Positions 1 through 10,800 of a DNA stretch of 64,000 nucleotides are shown piece by piece. A program made the position numbers and the translations under genes. The notes below the pieces were generated by a model. That model worked only from the letters and a program-made list of their open reading frames with translations, ran no database searches and was not told the origin of the DNA. Within the stretch, counting starts at the first letter, position 1, and each line of letters begins with the position of its first letter. Origin of the DNA: Cheiracanthium punctorium. Lineage: Eukaryota > Arthropoda > Arachnida > Araneae > Cheiracanthiidae. Location of the stretch: assembly GCA_038373885.1 (NCBI GenBank), contig JAWZYV010013546.1, positions 45,877 to 109,876 of the forward strand, in the 5' to 3' direction.

Positions 1-321
1 AATCTTGCCATCATATAAATAGTGAATGTATAGGCAAGAAGTAGACGGTCAAGTTGCATCACAGGGTGAACAAACAGTATCAGAAAAATGGATGAGAAAC
101 TTGGATGCCGCATATGACTGTAGAAGCGTTTTAGGCCTGCTGATTTCTGCTGCATAGGCTGTGGCCAATCCAAAACGTAATGGTATACCTGAAAAAATAC
201 ATATAACTTGTAGAAAATCTTGTAGTTTATGAAGGACTGTGCATTCATGCGCATTTTTTTTTTTTTTTTTTTTCTATGACTACCTGCTAAAACTCTCAGA
301 AGTAAGTCACATGACGCGCTT
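1..321. other. no gene recognised; poly(T) tract
   Basis: AT-rich sequence upstream of the first copia element, with a pure T run at about 250-273. A 43-codon open frame (26-157, plus strand) is present, but I see no family resemblance or supporting signals and do not call it a gene. Confidence 0.5.
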
Positions 322-472
322 CATCGAAGTGTCGAGATTCATTCTGATTGTTGTGTTCTCTCTGTAATCATGATATTGTGATGGGATGTGATGTGTTTGT
401 TGTAATAAACATATTTGTCTCAACCAGGGACTGATTTATTCTTCGACGATCAAAATGGACTTCTGACACTTC
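322..472 (+). repeat. probable 5' LTR remnant of copia element 1
   Basis: This block directly precedes the primer binding site and ends in CA. It contains a polyadenylation signal AATAAA near 404 and a short inverted match (GAAGTGTC near 325, GACACTTC near 464). There is no second LTR copy in the window, so the left boundary is a guess. Confidence 0.4.
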
Positions 473-474
473 AA

Positions 475-496
475 GTGGTAGCAGAGGATGGTAGTT
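475..496 (+). other. primer binding site, 3' end of initiator tRNA-Met
   Basis: The sequence TGGTAGCAGAGGATGGT is complementary to the 3' end plus CCA of eukaryotic initiator tRNA-Met. This is the standard full-3'-end priming arrangement. It lies 2 bp after the presumed LTR end and about 60 bp before gag. Confidence 0.75.
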
Positions 497-555
497 TCGG
501 AAGAAATATTCTTCCGAATGAAGCTGAAATAGCATAAAAACAAAACAATCGAAGA

Positions 556-1249
556 ATGGATCGGCTTCCAGTTCCTGTTCTTATGGGTATGAATTATCAC
601 ACATGGGCCATGAAAATAGAAGCTATGTTATGCATAAAAGGCTTAAGTGAAGTCATCGATGAAGATGAGCCCAAGGAACCTGATAAATTAAGTGAATTTA
701 AAAAGCGAAACAACGAAGCGGTTGCTAATACCAAACTTTCGTTAGCAGATGAACAAGCACTGCAGTACGCTACTGAAAAGAATGCGAAGAATTTGTGGAA
801 TAAAACTAAGAATAACTTCACTGGAACTCTCGAAGATCGAAAAATAGACGCCGGTCAAGAATTGAAAAACTTAAAGCTTCATTATAAAGAAAATATAAAT
901 GACTACATAGCTCGAGCTCGTGGCTTAGGAACGAAATGTTCTTCTCTTGGATTTGATATATCACCTAGCGAGCTGGTATACTACACCATCCGAGGATTAA
1001 GAGGAAAATTTTCCGGTATTAGAGAAGTTCTAAAAACCCAGAGAGACAAAACTATGGATGACATCTTGGGAGATTCTGAGAGAGGAAGAACGAGAGCTGT
1101 TCCGGAACAAGAATCAAAGGCAAGTTGACGGAGCCTTCTTAGTGAAAAACCAAGATCGAAGAACTGAAAAGGTATGCTACGTCTGTTCAAAAAGGGGACA
1201 TTTAGCTAGAAACTGTTTTTTCAGAAAAACTAATAACTTTCTACAATGA
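556..1249 (+). pseudogene. copia-type Gag (UBN2-like) with CCHC zinc knuckle, frameshifted
   Basis: The first frame (556-1128) begins at an ATG about 80 bp after the primer binding site. It has the usual start of copia Gag (short hydrophobic N-terminus, then M..NYHTW, later ALQYA and LKLHY-type helices) followed by the UBN2-type capsid region. The end slips into another frame (1058-1249), which carries the zinc knuckle CYVCSKRGHLARNC (CX2CX4HX4C) at about 1176-1217. A frameshift near 1060-1125 joins the two. The product would bind element RNA and form virus-like particles. Protease and integrase, which should follow, are absent. Confidence 0.8.
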
Positions 1250-1470
1250 GCTACAGTGAAATCAAAGAACTCAAAACCCCAGAAAGAAAAAATGTGAACT
1301 ATACTTCCAAAGTAAATAAGTCAGATGGCAGTTGTGCTTTTAATGCTACAGATGAAGATGAAACAGGTAAATATTCTGATATTTGGTTATAATCAGACTG
1401 CATATAATAAGACTAAAAACAAAGACTATTCAGAATCATACTCCCAGTAGTTAACATAGAATCATGGAAA
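1250..1470 (+). other. deleted protease-integrase region of copia element 1
   Basis: Only about 220 bp separate the zinc knuckle from mid reverse transcriptase, where a complete element would have more than 2 kb. Stops occur in all frames. I read this as an internal deletion that removed the protease, the whole integrase and the first part of the reverse transcriptase. Confidence 0.65.
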
Positions 1471-2397
1471 ATGTTAATGGCAATGTCAGCTGAAATGAAT
1501 TGGGATGCTAGATTTTATGATGTTAAAACTGCATACTTATACGAACTTATCGATGAAACTGTTTTTGTTTCAGTACACCCTGGATTTGAAAATGAGTTTG
1601 GTAATAATAAAGTGTGCAAACTCAATAAAAGCATTTATGGATTACCACAATCAGGCCGAAATTGGTACCTTAAATTTAAATCCGAACTTCAAAAAAATTG
1701 GTTTTAAAGAGACTGCTTCAGATAATTGTGTTATTGATAAAAATAATTTTGTAATTATTTGCGCTTACACAGATGACGTAGCAATTTTTAGTAATAATGA
1801 AAATTTGCATAAAGAAACAATTCTAAAACTTGAGAAAATATTTGAGCTAAAGGATACTACACAAAATGGTAAATTTTTCAGAATTGAGATACATCACTTA
1901 GAGAACGGTATTGGGTTATCTCAGAGAAAATATATTTAATCCCTTTTACAAAAACACGGGATGGAACAATGCAAAAGTGTTAAAATTCCTATATGTAAAG
2001 GTGAGGATAAAAATATTGAAACTAATGATGATCTAGTTGATATATTTAAAAGAAAAATAGAGCATTATTAGGCAATATAGAGCATTATTAGGTGAACTAT
2101 TGTACTTATCAAACAGAAAAAGACCAGATTTATCATTTGTTATGTGTTATCTTTCTCAATTTAATGAACGTCCTGAGAAACGTAATTTTTTGCTACTAAA
2201 ACGTGTTCCAAGATATTTACAAGGTTCTAAAAACCAAATGCTAATTTATGACAATGAAATGGGTTATGTGAATGCTAATGCTGATTCCAGCTGGGGAAAT
2301 ACAACTGAAGGGAAATCTTTTTCTGGGAGAGTAATTATGATTGGTTCGTCATTAGTGTCTTGGAAATGTAATAAACAAAGATGTGTAAGTACTTCTA
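1471..2397 (+). pseudogene. copia reverse transcriptase and start of RNase H, several frameshifts
   Basis: Frame 1471-1707 carries the copia RT signature (DVKTAYLYELIDE, then KLNKSIYGLPQSGRNWY). The reading then shifts to frame 1690-1939, which contains YTDDVAIF, the catalytic YVDD box with V changed to T. After a gap with stops it resumes at 2100-2397 with the RT connection (RKRPDLSFVMCYLSQF) and RNase H start (NADSSWG, then VSWKCNKQRCVSTST). It stops exactly where the MITE starts. Normally this enzyme copies element RNA into DNA. At least two frameshifts make it non-functional. Confidence 0.85.
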
Positions 2398-3177
2398 CAG
2401 GGTGTCTACAGAAATTGAGAAAAAAAGTTTCCTGATTTTTCTCTGATTTCCCTGACTATCTTTATCAAATTTCCAGAACTAATTATATACATACCATAAT
2501 CTTTCATGTAAATCACCATTGTGTATCATGCACCAACAGGTGAATGCTTCATATAGGGAAATAAATATGAAAAAACCACAAAAATACTTAATAAAATTGT
2601 AATTCAAATTCATAAATCCAAACATAAAGTTTAGCTGAACACTAAAAGACAATATAGCAGAAAGTTTCCTCGTTTTTTAAAGATAGTGTTCAATTTTAAG
2701 CGTAAGGATGACTGATCAAAATAAACTGGCCACCTAATAACTTATTTTATTTAATCGTTGCACCATTTCAAATTAAAAAAAATATGTAAAAAGGCTTCAA
2801 AATGAGCCCTATCTATAAAAAAAGACGACATCTAGTCATCTGAATATAAAGACTAGTGCGAAATCCGAAAACTTTATCATGTGCACATTGTTTTTTCAAA
2901 ACCTTCATTCATACTTCTATGTTCTCATATAATCTATATTCTGGTTTTCAGATTCCTAAAATGTTTGCATCAGTTGAGTATTGTATGATCCGGAACGGAG
3001 CCGCGAGTCAGACGCTGACTGACAACTAAAAATGATCTAGTTCACTAGGCAAAAACGAAAGTTCCCTGATTTTTAAATATTTTGACAAAATTCCCTGATA
3101 TTTCCATGATTTTTCCAGATCGATAAAGTACCTTGATTTTTCCATGATTTCCCTGATCCTGATCTGTCGACACCCTG
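2398..3177. mobile_element. MITE, CAGGGTGTC family, copy 1
   Basis: 780-bp element with terminal inverted repeats CAGGGTGTC / GACACCCTG and a perfect 5-bp target duplication TTCTA (2393-2397 and 3178-3182). Its interior has several degenerate repeats of a 'ccctgatttt' type near both ends and no coding sequence. It sits inside the RNase H domain of copia element 1. The 5-bp duplication and CAGGG ends fit a non-autonomous DNA transposon, possibly a hAT branch with 5-bp duplications. The superfamily is uncertain. Confidence 0.85.
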
Positions 3178-3403
3178 TTCTACCTGTGAAGTGGAATTGT
3201 GTGTTATTTCTGAAACAGCAAAACATGTTACCTGGACTTATTGAAAGAACTTAATTTTAATAATTTTGTAAATGAACCCATAGTAATATTTTCTGATAAT
3301 CAGTCAGCAATTGATTGGTTAAATTGATCTAAGCCGTCGAACAAAACGAGACAAATTTAAAATTTTATTTTATAAGAGACATGATTGAAAACAGTATTAT
3401 CCA
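3178..3403 (+). pseudogene. copia element 1 RNase H, middle part
   Basis: After the MITE the reading continues with CEVELCVISETAKHVTW, the copia RNase H block that contains the conserved Glu, then IVIFSDNQSAIDW with the catalytic Asp of the DNQSA motif near 3292. It is interrupted at 3404 by the Penelope insertion. One frameshift lies near 3325. Confidence 0.8.
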
Positions 3404-4198
3404 TTAGTTAAAAACATTAAAAAGCCTAAAATCTCCGTAAAATAATTAAAACACGCACCATGAGCGCTTTCGACAGCCTAGCCCGCTGTCATCATCAGAA
3501 CTGAGCTGCTTGGCTCGTTCACCGCTTCTTCTTCACCAAGGCTTGGCCATGACTGCTCGATCTGCGCATGCGCCATGTCGTTGACAGCTCCCTCTTGTGT
3601 GATTATTTCCAACGCTTCCCGTCTTAAGCCATAATTGTGGTTATTGTAATTAGCTATTTTCTTGACATTTACGAAATCTATATTTTCTTTTAAGGCTAGG
3701 CGGGATAGAGCGGTACTTTGTCTATTGTATTTTATGTCATTTATGTGTTCTTTAATTCTATCTTTAATTTTTCTTTTTGTAACACCAATGTAGTATCCGG
3801 GAAGGTTGGAATCTCTATAAGTGAAATTTATTTTATAAATACCTGCTTTTTCTAGAGGGTTAATCTTGTCTTTATCTGACCGGATTCTTTTAAATATATT
3901 GCTATTGGGTTTAATTGGGATACGAAGGTTCATTTTACGAGCACGGTTGGATATTTTTACAGCGACAAATAATGTGCCATGTCAACGACATGGCGCATGC
4001 GCAGATCGAGCAGTCATGGCAAGCCTTGGTGAAGAAGAAGCGGTGAACGAGCCAAGCAGCTCAGTTCTGATGATGGCAGCGGGCTAGGCTGTCGAAAGCA
4101 CTCATGGTGCGTGTTTTAATTATTTTACGGAGATTTTAGGCTTTTTAATGTTTTTAACTAATTACTAAGGTATTTCCGTGTTTAAATTTTAACTAAAT
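3404..4198 (-). mobile_element. Penelope-like retroelement, 5'-truncated, with inverted terminal arms
   Basis: 795 bp flanked by a 15-bp target duplication (3389-3403 and 4199-4213; core ACAGTATTATCCA). The ends are two roughly 185-bp near-identical arms in inverted orientation (about 3404-3590 and 3978-4166). Between and into the left arm runs a minus-strand frame with a GIY-YIG endonuclease domain. The RT domain is absent. A GIY-YIG C-terminus, inverted pLTR-type arms and a long target duplication together are typical of Penelope elements. The insertion interrupts copia element 1. Confidence 0.85.
3478..3933 (-). pseudogene. Penelope GIY-YIG endonuclease fragment
   Basis: 151-codon minus-strand frame. 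The GIY motif is at residues 31-33 and the YIG at 48-50, with a conserved Arg near residue 59 and EH-type His at 63 (VTKRKIKDRIKEH). This is the endonuclease that, in complete Penelope elements, follows the reverse transcriptase and nicks target DNA. The RT that should precede it is missing, so this is a 3'-end copy. The last 45 or so codons run into the terminal arm and are probably not conserved protein. It is unbroken over the domain but cannot act alone. Confidence 0.8.
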
Positions 4199-4213
4199 AA
4201 ACAGTATTATCCA

Positions 4214-4319
4214 GTTAAAATACATATCTACTGACAAAATAATGATTGTGGATTTTCTTACAAAAGCAGTATCATCTGATAAAATGTTATGGTCTATGGA
4301 AAAGATAAATTTAATTTGA
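4214..4319 (+). pseudogene. copia element 1 RNase H, C-terminal end
   Basis: The last coding block reads LKYISTDKI, then IVDFLTKAVSSDKM, the conserved copia C-terminus with the last RNase H Asp in the DFLTKA box, and ends at a TGA (4317-4319). It joins in frame to the block before the Penelope insertion. Confidence 0.8.
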
Positions 4320-4359
4320 TTGTAAAGTATGAATTGAAGATGAAATTACAAGACATCAC

Positions 4360-4581
4360 ATGGAACAACTACATAACGATGACGGCGATAGTAAAAATTT
4401 GGCCGAAACATCAACACCTGTAACTTGTGTTGAAGCTAAAAATGCCTTAGAAACTTTGATGCGTTTTTATGTAAACCGACCAAATGATGAAAGCATGCAG
4501 ATGGCTCTAGGCATTTTACTTCGAGATATACGAGATGCACAAATGAATATGCCAACTAAAGAAACAAAACTTATGGCCTGA
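4360..4581 (+). pseudogene. C-terminal scrap of a pogo/Tigger-like transposase (tentative)
   Basis: 74-codon open frame including stop. The acidic, low-complexity N-terminal part (HNDDGDS) is followed by a helical block, ALETLMRFYVNRPNDES, and then LLRDIRDAQ. This layout resembles the tail behind the DDE domain of Tigger-family transposases, and similar tails occur at 59773-59991 and 40110-40300. No DDE motif is left, and no terminal repeats were found here. Confidence 0.45.
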
Positions 4582-5741
4582 TTTTTTAAATAACTGTTAA
4601 AGTATAATTACAAAAAGTGAGACCATATATACTACCTGTATTTAATCTGTAAATTGTAAGAAAAATAAGCAGGTACAGGCAGAAAATTCTGTGTTTATTA
4701 AACATCATGAAGTTAATTTTGTCCTAAGAAAATTATCCAAGTTAATTCTAGTAGTTAGTTTTATTACATATGTGTATTTAAAAAAAAATTTCGTTTCTTG
4801 GATTCTACAAGTAACGGGTAATATGAGCAATTTTAGATATTTTTACCCTCTAGTATTAACCGTGTTGAACTCTAATTTTAAACACACACGGGAAGTTTGA
4901 AAAAAGCAATTCTGGATTACATAAGGAAGTAATGTAAAATTACACCTATAAAGGAATTATACTTAAAAAAAAAAAAAAAAACGTAAACATACCAAGTTTA
5001 TTGTTTGCTTTCATAAATATTTTTTATGAAAAGTTAAAATTTATGCTGAGGGATAGAAAATAATAAGTTATTTACTTAAAAGATTTAATTCAATTCCTAC
5101 TGCGACGATTCTAAAAAAAAAAAAGACATGCAGGTGACAGAAATTTGACTCAGTTAAGTTGCATTTCAGTTGCATATAAAGTAGCATTTTAGTCAAATCT
5201 GTGATTTTTTGAAGTACTGAATTCATGGCACCTTCACAATGTTATGAGAGAAAAATTGTGGTTCATTAAAAAATTGCTAATCAAGCAGACTGGTTTGTCA
5301 TTCAAAAGGAGAAGAATTTTGACTGGAAAATGTAACATCAATACAGTTGAATACTGTTTCAACAAACTCCAAGGAGCCAGATAAATCATTTCGCTACTTA
5401 CCGATATTGTATCTCCATATTGTAATTTGATTTGGGGATTACCAAAGTCTTCGCTATAGCAAGATTTTCGTTGTAACTGACCTTGTTAAAATGGGATTTG
5501 ATTGTATGTGAAATAAACGTCGTGATAATATTTTATCACAGTGGATAAACATAAAATCCTAAGTTATGAATTTAACCTAAATAATAAGGCGTTAATTAAA
5601 GTACACTGATAGTTGATTATTTAAATTGCATTCAATTTTAGTAACATTGGTTTATATTTATATAGCAGACAAATTTTTTCCAGAAAAACTAAGATGTAGT
5701 ATATTTTTGTCAAGTATTGATGTATATAGCAATTTTTGGCT
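4582..5741. other. AT-rich spacer, no gene recognised
   Basis: Very AT-rich, with poly(A) runs near 4964 and 5115. A stretch at 5400-5480 (gctatagcaag... gttgtaactga) vaguely resembles Tigger subterminal sequence, but no boundaries were found. Confidence 0.5.
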
Positions 5742-5975
5742 TAGGTGGCCTCCACCATGGCCCAGTGCATAAGGCAATGAAAATGGTAGATGGCTGAAGG
5801 ATGAAGGTCCAGGGTTCTGGCCTACCACACGGCTGTCGATCTAACAGTCTGGAGTTTTGAATGGTTTTCTCCAGATGTCCAGTGAATAGGAATTAGAACC
5901 CCTTAAAAAGTTCTCCGTCCAAGGCAACCCCAACATGGAGCAGGTACCCCATGTACAAGATTTGCCTTCAATATA
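5742..5975 (+). mobile_element. tRNA-derived SINE
   Basis: The head resembles a tRNA gene promoter. A-box-like TGGCCCAGTGC is at about 5758-5768, and B-box-like AGGGTTCTGGCC about 45 bp later at 5811-5822. A body follows with 'gttttctccagatgtccagtgaataggaatta', a pattern common in arthropod SINEs. The A- and B-box spacing fits an RNA polymerase III promoter. No clear tail or target duplication could be fixed, so the right end is approximate. Confidence 0.65.
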
Positions 5976-8153
5976 CTACTCTGCACTTGTCTTAGGTCTA
6001 CATATTAAAACGGAGCCCAAGTTTCAAAAGTGATACAGTGATGCCTTCACTTAATGTTCAAAATCATCATGTTAAAAAAATCAAAATAACAAATTTTCGT
6101 AGTTTTAACAAATTTTAATAGTGGAGTTTAAATCTCTGAAAAATTACTTCTCTAATGTCAAAGAGAAATGAAACTTAAAGCCTTAACTCCTAAAATAATT
6201 GCATTAATTAATGATACATTATTTCAAAATATTTTTTCCTAATGTCAGGCACTTGTCGTGAGGCATTCACCACTACTACAGTCAGAAGCATTGGTATAAT
6301 ATGGTGGCCGCCAACATTATCCCCAACGAGTGATCACTCTCAAAAATAAATATGTGAATTTCTCAAAAATTTTTTATTTACATACTATGATAGAAAAGAT
6401 TAAACCATAAACACAGGTCTAAAAAACTAATTTAATGTGACAATTACATGTAGAATTCATTCAGGCTTTTTTTTTTTTTTTACTGTGCTAAGTTTTTAAA
6501 AAAATTACTTATATTTTCACGTTTATTATATTTTTTTCAAATTCTAGGGGGGCAAGTGAAACCCCCTCCCGGCACCCATGGCCACAGCATAGAACAGCTC
6601 TTTTAAGTAAATTGTGTTCAGCTTTCTTTTTGGAGGCGTATGCTCTCCATGCTATCGCTAAAATCTGATTGCAGACAGGCTGGAACCAAGAACCGATCCA
6701 CGGAAGTCTCAGCTTAAAACAAAACTAGAAGTTGAAAAATATGCAAAAGCATGTGATCAAAGGAATGGAAAAAAATAAGGACCTTTGGCTGTTTTTAGGC
6801 AAAAATAAGGACTCTTAAGGACCAAATTTTAAACTGTATAAATCTAAGGACTTATATGGACCCTATGAATCCTGTCACAACCATGACTATATTTTTTTTT
6901 GAAAATTTGGCTTACTACGGACTACGGAAAAAGCATATACTTTTATGGAAATTTTAATATAAATTTATTTATTCTATAATGTTTTTTAGCAATATTATTT
7001 GTTATTTAATAATCTTTAAAAAGAAAGCACCAAGAGTTATTGTACAACACTCAAAGCCTAAAACAAGCAATCATCCGATGTGCACTTCTGGAGTCTCTCC
7101 CCCCCCCCCCACTCCCATCTTTCTCAGGCTTTACACTTTTTTCTCTTCTGCTTTTGTTTAAGCAGTGCTAACTGCGAAGTCCCGGTGATAGTTTCCATTC
7201 TGTTAAGTTCCTATTTATTTTTAATATGGTATAGTAATAATTAAACTTCTTTAATATTTTGGGGGAGGGGGGAATAAAATTTTGCCTATGAGACTGACTA
7301 CTGGCAAACATCAAAAACTACTGAAAATATTCACAATTACTACTGAAAAGTCTCATTGAGGGTTGGCATCTCTGGCTTAAACAGGCTGTATAGTGCTAAA
7401 ACAGGGTTTAAAACTGTTATAAACTCTAATTTTTTTTTAATAATATTTGTATTGTTAGCAAAAATTCATTAGCTTGCAAATTTTCAGCTCATTAAGAGAT
7501 GAAGAAAATAGTTAAAATCATATTCATATCATATTCAGTTGAGGCTTCTCTTTTGCTTAGGATTGAAACTGAGATTATTTGATGAGTCTCTTTCAAATAC
7601 TTTTTTCACGCATCCACAAACTACTGTTGTACTCAAATTCTTTTGAGTGCTTCGAGAGTTATTCATACTACACACACTATTTTGTTTATTAATGTATAGT
7701 TGTCGATTCTTGATATGCTAGCGAAATTTAAAGTTGGGAGATAGGAAAGTTAGCTAAAAATTGCGAGATTGGACCTCGACGTAGACACACAGTGTGAGTA
7801 CAATAAACATTTAAATATACATAATGCTTAAAGTGCATTTAAACTACACTTTTAAACATACAATTAGCACAGTAAATTACAAACACATTTTTGTTTACAT
7901 GCATATGTATGTCCTTTGGTTTTCGTAGGTTTCACTAACCAAATTCAACATGGATTTATTGCTGATGAAAAAATAAATAAAATCTATGAATAAATAAAAC
8001 TTTTCCTCCTAGTTTTCTGAAGTGATTATGATTTCTAATTTGAGTTTCAATTTCATTTACTAGCATGCATAATAAACAGTTGAATCTTAAGATCATCTTT
8101 TAAGATGTTAATTACCAGCAAATTACTTTTTTTAGATGCATAATTTTACAAAC
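5976..8153. other. non-coding spacer downstream of the nurim exon, no exon recognised
   Basis: AT-rich sequence with short homopolymers (poly C near 7101-7110, poly G near 7261-7271) and fragments of unassigned repeats (near 6545-6590). I searched the minus strand for the next nurim exon (VYY... and RHP-type motifs) and did not find it, so this is probably nurim intron. Confidence 0.5.
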
Positions 8154-8324
8154 CTGTTTAGTTCCTAATAGTTCAGTAATATCCATTATGAAGCATCCAC
8201 TATACGTAATCAACCAACATGCAAAATGGGTTGTAGTAAAAATCCACCACAAAACTGGACGATTGTATGTTGACACTTCCCAAACTGTCTTTGATGTAAT
8301 GGGCTGCCACAAGTACATAACTAT
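8154..8324 (-). CDS. NRM: nurim, internal exon (membrane segment with ELLGxKQ)
   Basis: 171-bp exon with an open minus-strand frame. It is bounded by an acceptor (tttatatttag before 8324) and a donor (CAG|gtttgt at 8154/8153), phase 0 at both ends. The 57 residues match the centre of nurim: IVMYLWQPI at the start, TVWEV, a hydrophobic segment FACWLITYSGCFIMDI, then ELLGTKQ. Nurim is a multi-pass inner-nuclear-membrane protein related to isoprenylcysteine methyltransferases, with no proven catalytic role. This exon follows directly on the one at 46812-46975. The next exon (VYY..., containing the RHP block) was not found in 1-8153. Confidence 0.88.
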
Positions 8325-9057
8325 CTAAATATAAAAATAGCCTGTATTATTACTGAATGTAAAATCATATCTACAGAAATAAAATAGGACTTTTGTCTGT
8401 AATTACTTAGAATTAAGTCAGTAAATTCAAAAGGTTTTAAAATGAAACTTAGTTTAGAGAGGAAATTTTTTTAAAATAGGTTATGAGAGATGTCTGTCTC
8501 ACAGTTGAGAGCCAGGCCAACTTGATGACATTGCTCAGCAGACTTCATTTGCTGGTGGGGTGGGGGTGTTATGATATTGTAATGTATGTAATGTATAAAG
8601 GGATAATAAAAAGTAATTTAGGTTTTGTTAAAGTAGTTTGTATCTCATTTCTTCAAAAACAGGGTATTCTTACTGTATCTTGCTTTCTAGTCATACACAA
8701 ATTTCTGCGCCCTTTTCTTGGAGTTAGATTATTTGTTTTCTAAGTCTTAAAACTCACTGACTGTATGTCCGAGCCTTGTGCAAACATTATCATATAAACT
8801 AGATTTGATGGAATGAGAGATGAGAGGGAAGCAAAGCTATTTCTGTGTAAACCGCATGGTTTCCTTTGTTTAAATATGACTACATGCTAAAATTGGGAGC
8901 TTTCTCCCATTTGCTCTGCTTAGCAAACCTATGCTATTATACCTGTCTTCTCTCCCCTCTCGTACCTTGTAATTTGCATTCAAACTGATATAGATATCTA
9001 ATAAATCATGAAGCTTCCCTTAGTTTGAATCTTCAGTTTATTTTATCATTGTATCTA
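8325..9057. other. intronic spacer, nothing recognised
   Basis: No convincing frame, terminal repeats or RNA structure. An 87-codon plus-strand open frame at 8483-8743 has no recognisable motif. Confidence 0.45.
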
Positions 9058-9615
9058 CAGGGTGTCTACCAAATTTCTGAAAGTTAATTTCCTGACTTTT
9101 GGGAGGTCCCGGAAAAAAAATTCCTGACCAATGCATTTTACTTTGGGAAATTGCACAATGCCCCCTCCCTTGTCTTTACATTTGCATATTTTGTACAATT
9201 TCTTGAATTCAATTTTAATTGAAGTATACAGGATTAAGCTTTCATCAATTGTGAAACAGAAGTAGTCGCACTTCCTGATAGAATTAACTAACTGTTCTTA
9301 GAAATACGGTCCTAAGCCATAAGTTACCAAGTAAGCTAATTTTTCTTTTACCCTCCCGTCACGATGGATGAGCCCCCATTTTCCCCTCCTTATACAAACC
9401 CATTGCTTGATGCTTTCGCGGTCCGAAAAATGCATTGCAATTGCTTTCGGTTTCCAGTCTGACAATTAGAGAGAAAGGGTTTTTTTTTAAAAAAATGATT
9501 CTTTTGGTGAATTTTCCGGACCCATTATCCAATTTCCTGGTTTTTTCCAGACTTTCCGGACCCATTTTCCAATTTCCCGGCTTTTTCCAGACTTTCCGGA
9601 GCGGTAGACACCTTG
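9058..9615. mobile_element. MITE, CAGGGTGTC family, copy 2
   Basis: 558 bp. The left end reads CAGGGTGTCTACC and the right end, reverse-complemented, CAAGGTGTCTACC. The 5-bp flanks are ATCTA and ATGTA, a target duplication with one change. The right part holds a short tandem repeat (about 9524-9600, 'ttttccagactttccggaccc'). It belongs to the same family as 2398-3177 but the interior differs. Confidence 0.8.
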
Positions 9616-9874
9616 ATGTATATTGAAATTCAAAGAACCTCCAATAAAAAAGTTAATAATAAGGTAATTTTACATAGTTATTGGAAACAAACTTTTTACA
9701 GTACAATAGGCAGTTCCATTATAAAATTATGAGCATTAAAAGCACCATAACATATATTGTTTCATAATAATATGATCTTAAGTTTCAGTTAAATTTTAAT
9801 AAATTAATAAAATTATAATTATCGATAATTATTTTATAATACCAGGGGTCGATGCAGATAAAATTGGCTGCTTC

Positions 9875-10783
9875 TGCCGTGTTGCATATGAAAAGAGTGG
9901 TTAGTACATTGCAAAAAAAAAAAGAAAAAAAACCTAGAACATTGCACAGTAAAAATTAAAATGCAACAGCAAGGCACTGAAATATTAAACCGAACCCCAG
10001 GTTACGGCCGGAGTGGCCTCAGCTGAAAAGGAACTTCGTGTGGATGTAACATGCATACACAAGAAAGACACAAGTTATTGCAAGAAAAATTTACATTTAT
10101 TCAAATTGATCGCCAACGCCAGCTTCCTTCTCGAAATCTCTGGAGAGAAACGCGCGGGAAAAAGGAGTCCGTGTGCAAAGCACCGATCTTCTCTGAAAAT
10201 GGCGGACGATTTCAAGATGGCGAGAAATCAGATGAAGTGTCAATCGAAATGAAAAAAAAAAAAAAAAAAGGTGATTGACCGAAACAGTACCTAGGCCATA
10301 AAAATAGTCAAATCACACGGGGAAAAGCTCAAAATTAAGAATTATTCCTAACTAGGACCAAACTCTAATCCAAAATATTAGTAAAAGAATAAAATAAAAG
10401 GAAAACATTTAAATTTAAGTAAACATCTTAGGATTTAGCTTCAGAAGTAGGAAGGAAAAAAAATAACATGGGGTCACCAAATTGGTATCATAGAAAAACA
10501 GATTTAAGGCAAAAACATAATAAGTAAAGTGAATTAAGCAAATATTAAAAGAAAATATTTAAGGAAGCATTAAAGATATATCATTATTAACTTTTAAAAA
10601 AGGTAAAATACTCATTAAAAGATAGCAAAATTATTGTAAGTTATTGAAAAAGAAACACTTGTTGCAAAACTTATTATTAAAAAAAAGCAAAATCACTTGA
10701 AATAAAAATGGGTTGATTGTAAAACTTATTATTAGAAAAATGCAAAGTCACTTGAAATGAAAATAGGTTGATACCACACATCA
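9875..10783 (-). repeat. gypsy element 1, 3' LTR (shortened)
   Basis: 909 bp. It matches the 5' LTR from both ends but lacks about 1.15 kb present there (17003-18147). The deletion joins '...caaattgat' to 'cgccaacgcc' with a GAT shared at both breakpoints. It keeps a 40-bp piece near 10441-10485 that the other LTR lost, and has a small extra tandem copy near its other end (10700-10760). Confidence 0.85.
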
Positions 10784-10800
10784 GTCCCTTCCCCTTCCCA
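10784..10800 (-). other. polypurine tract of gypsy element 1
   Basis: On the minus strand, GGGAAGGGGAAGGGAC lies directly before the 3' LTR start TGATG. This is the expected plus-strand-DNA priming site. Confidence 0.8.

Larger units (their letters stand above)
322..4319 (+). mobile_element. Ty1/copia element 1, decayed, split by a MITE and a Penelope fragment
   Basis: Plus-strand copia remnant. In order: probable LTR remnant, primer binding site, gag (556-1249), a large internal deletion that removes protease and integrase, then reverse transcriptase and RNase H in several frames (1471-2397, 3178-3403, 4214-4319). Removing the MITE at 2398-3177 and the Penelope piece at 3404-4198, each with one copy of its target duplication, restores a continuous RNase H reading. 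Both guests therefore landed in an existing copia. No 3' LTR is seen after the last coding block. It cannot be autonomous. Confidence 0.85.

Noticed and set aside
8483..8743. 86-codon plus-strand frame
   Set aside because: No motif, no splice or start context, antisense to the nurim intron.
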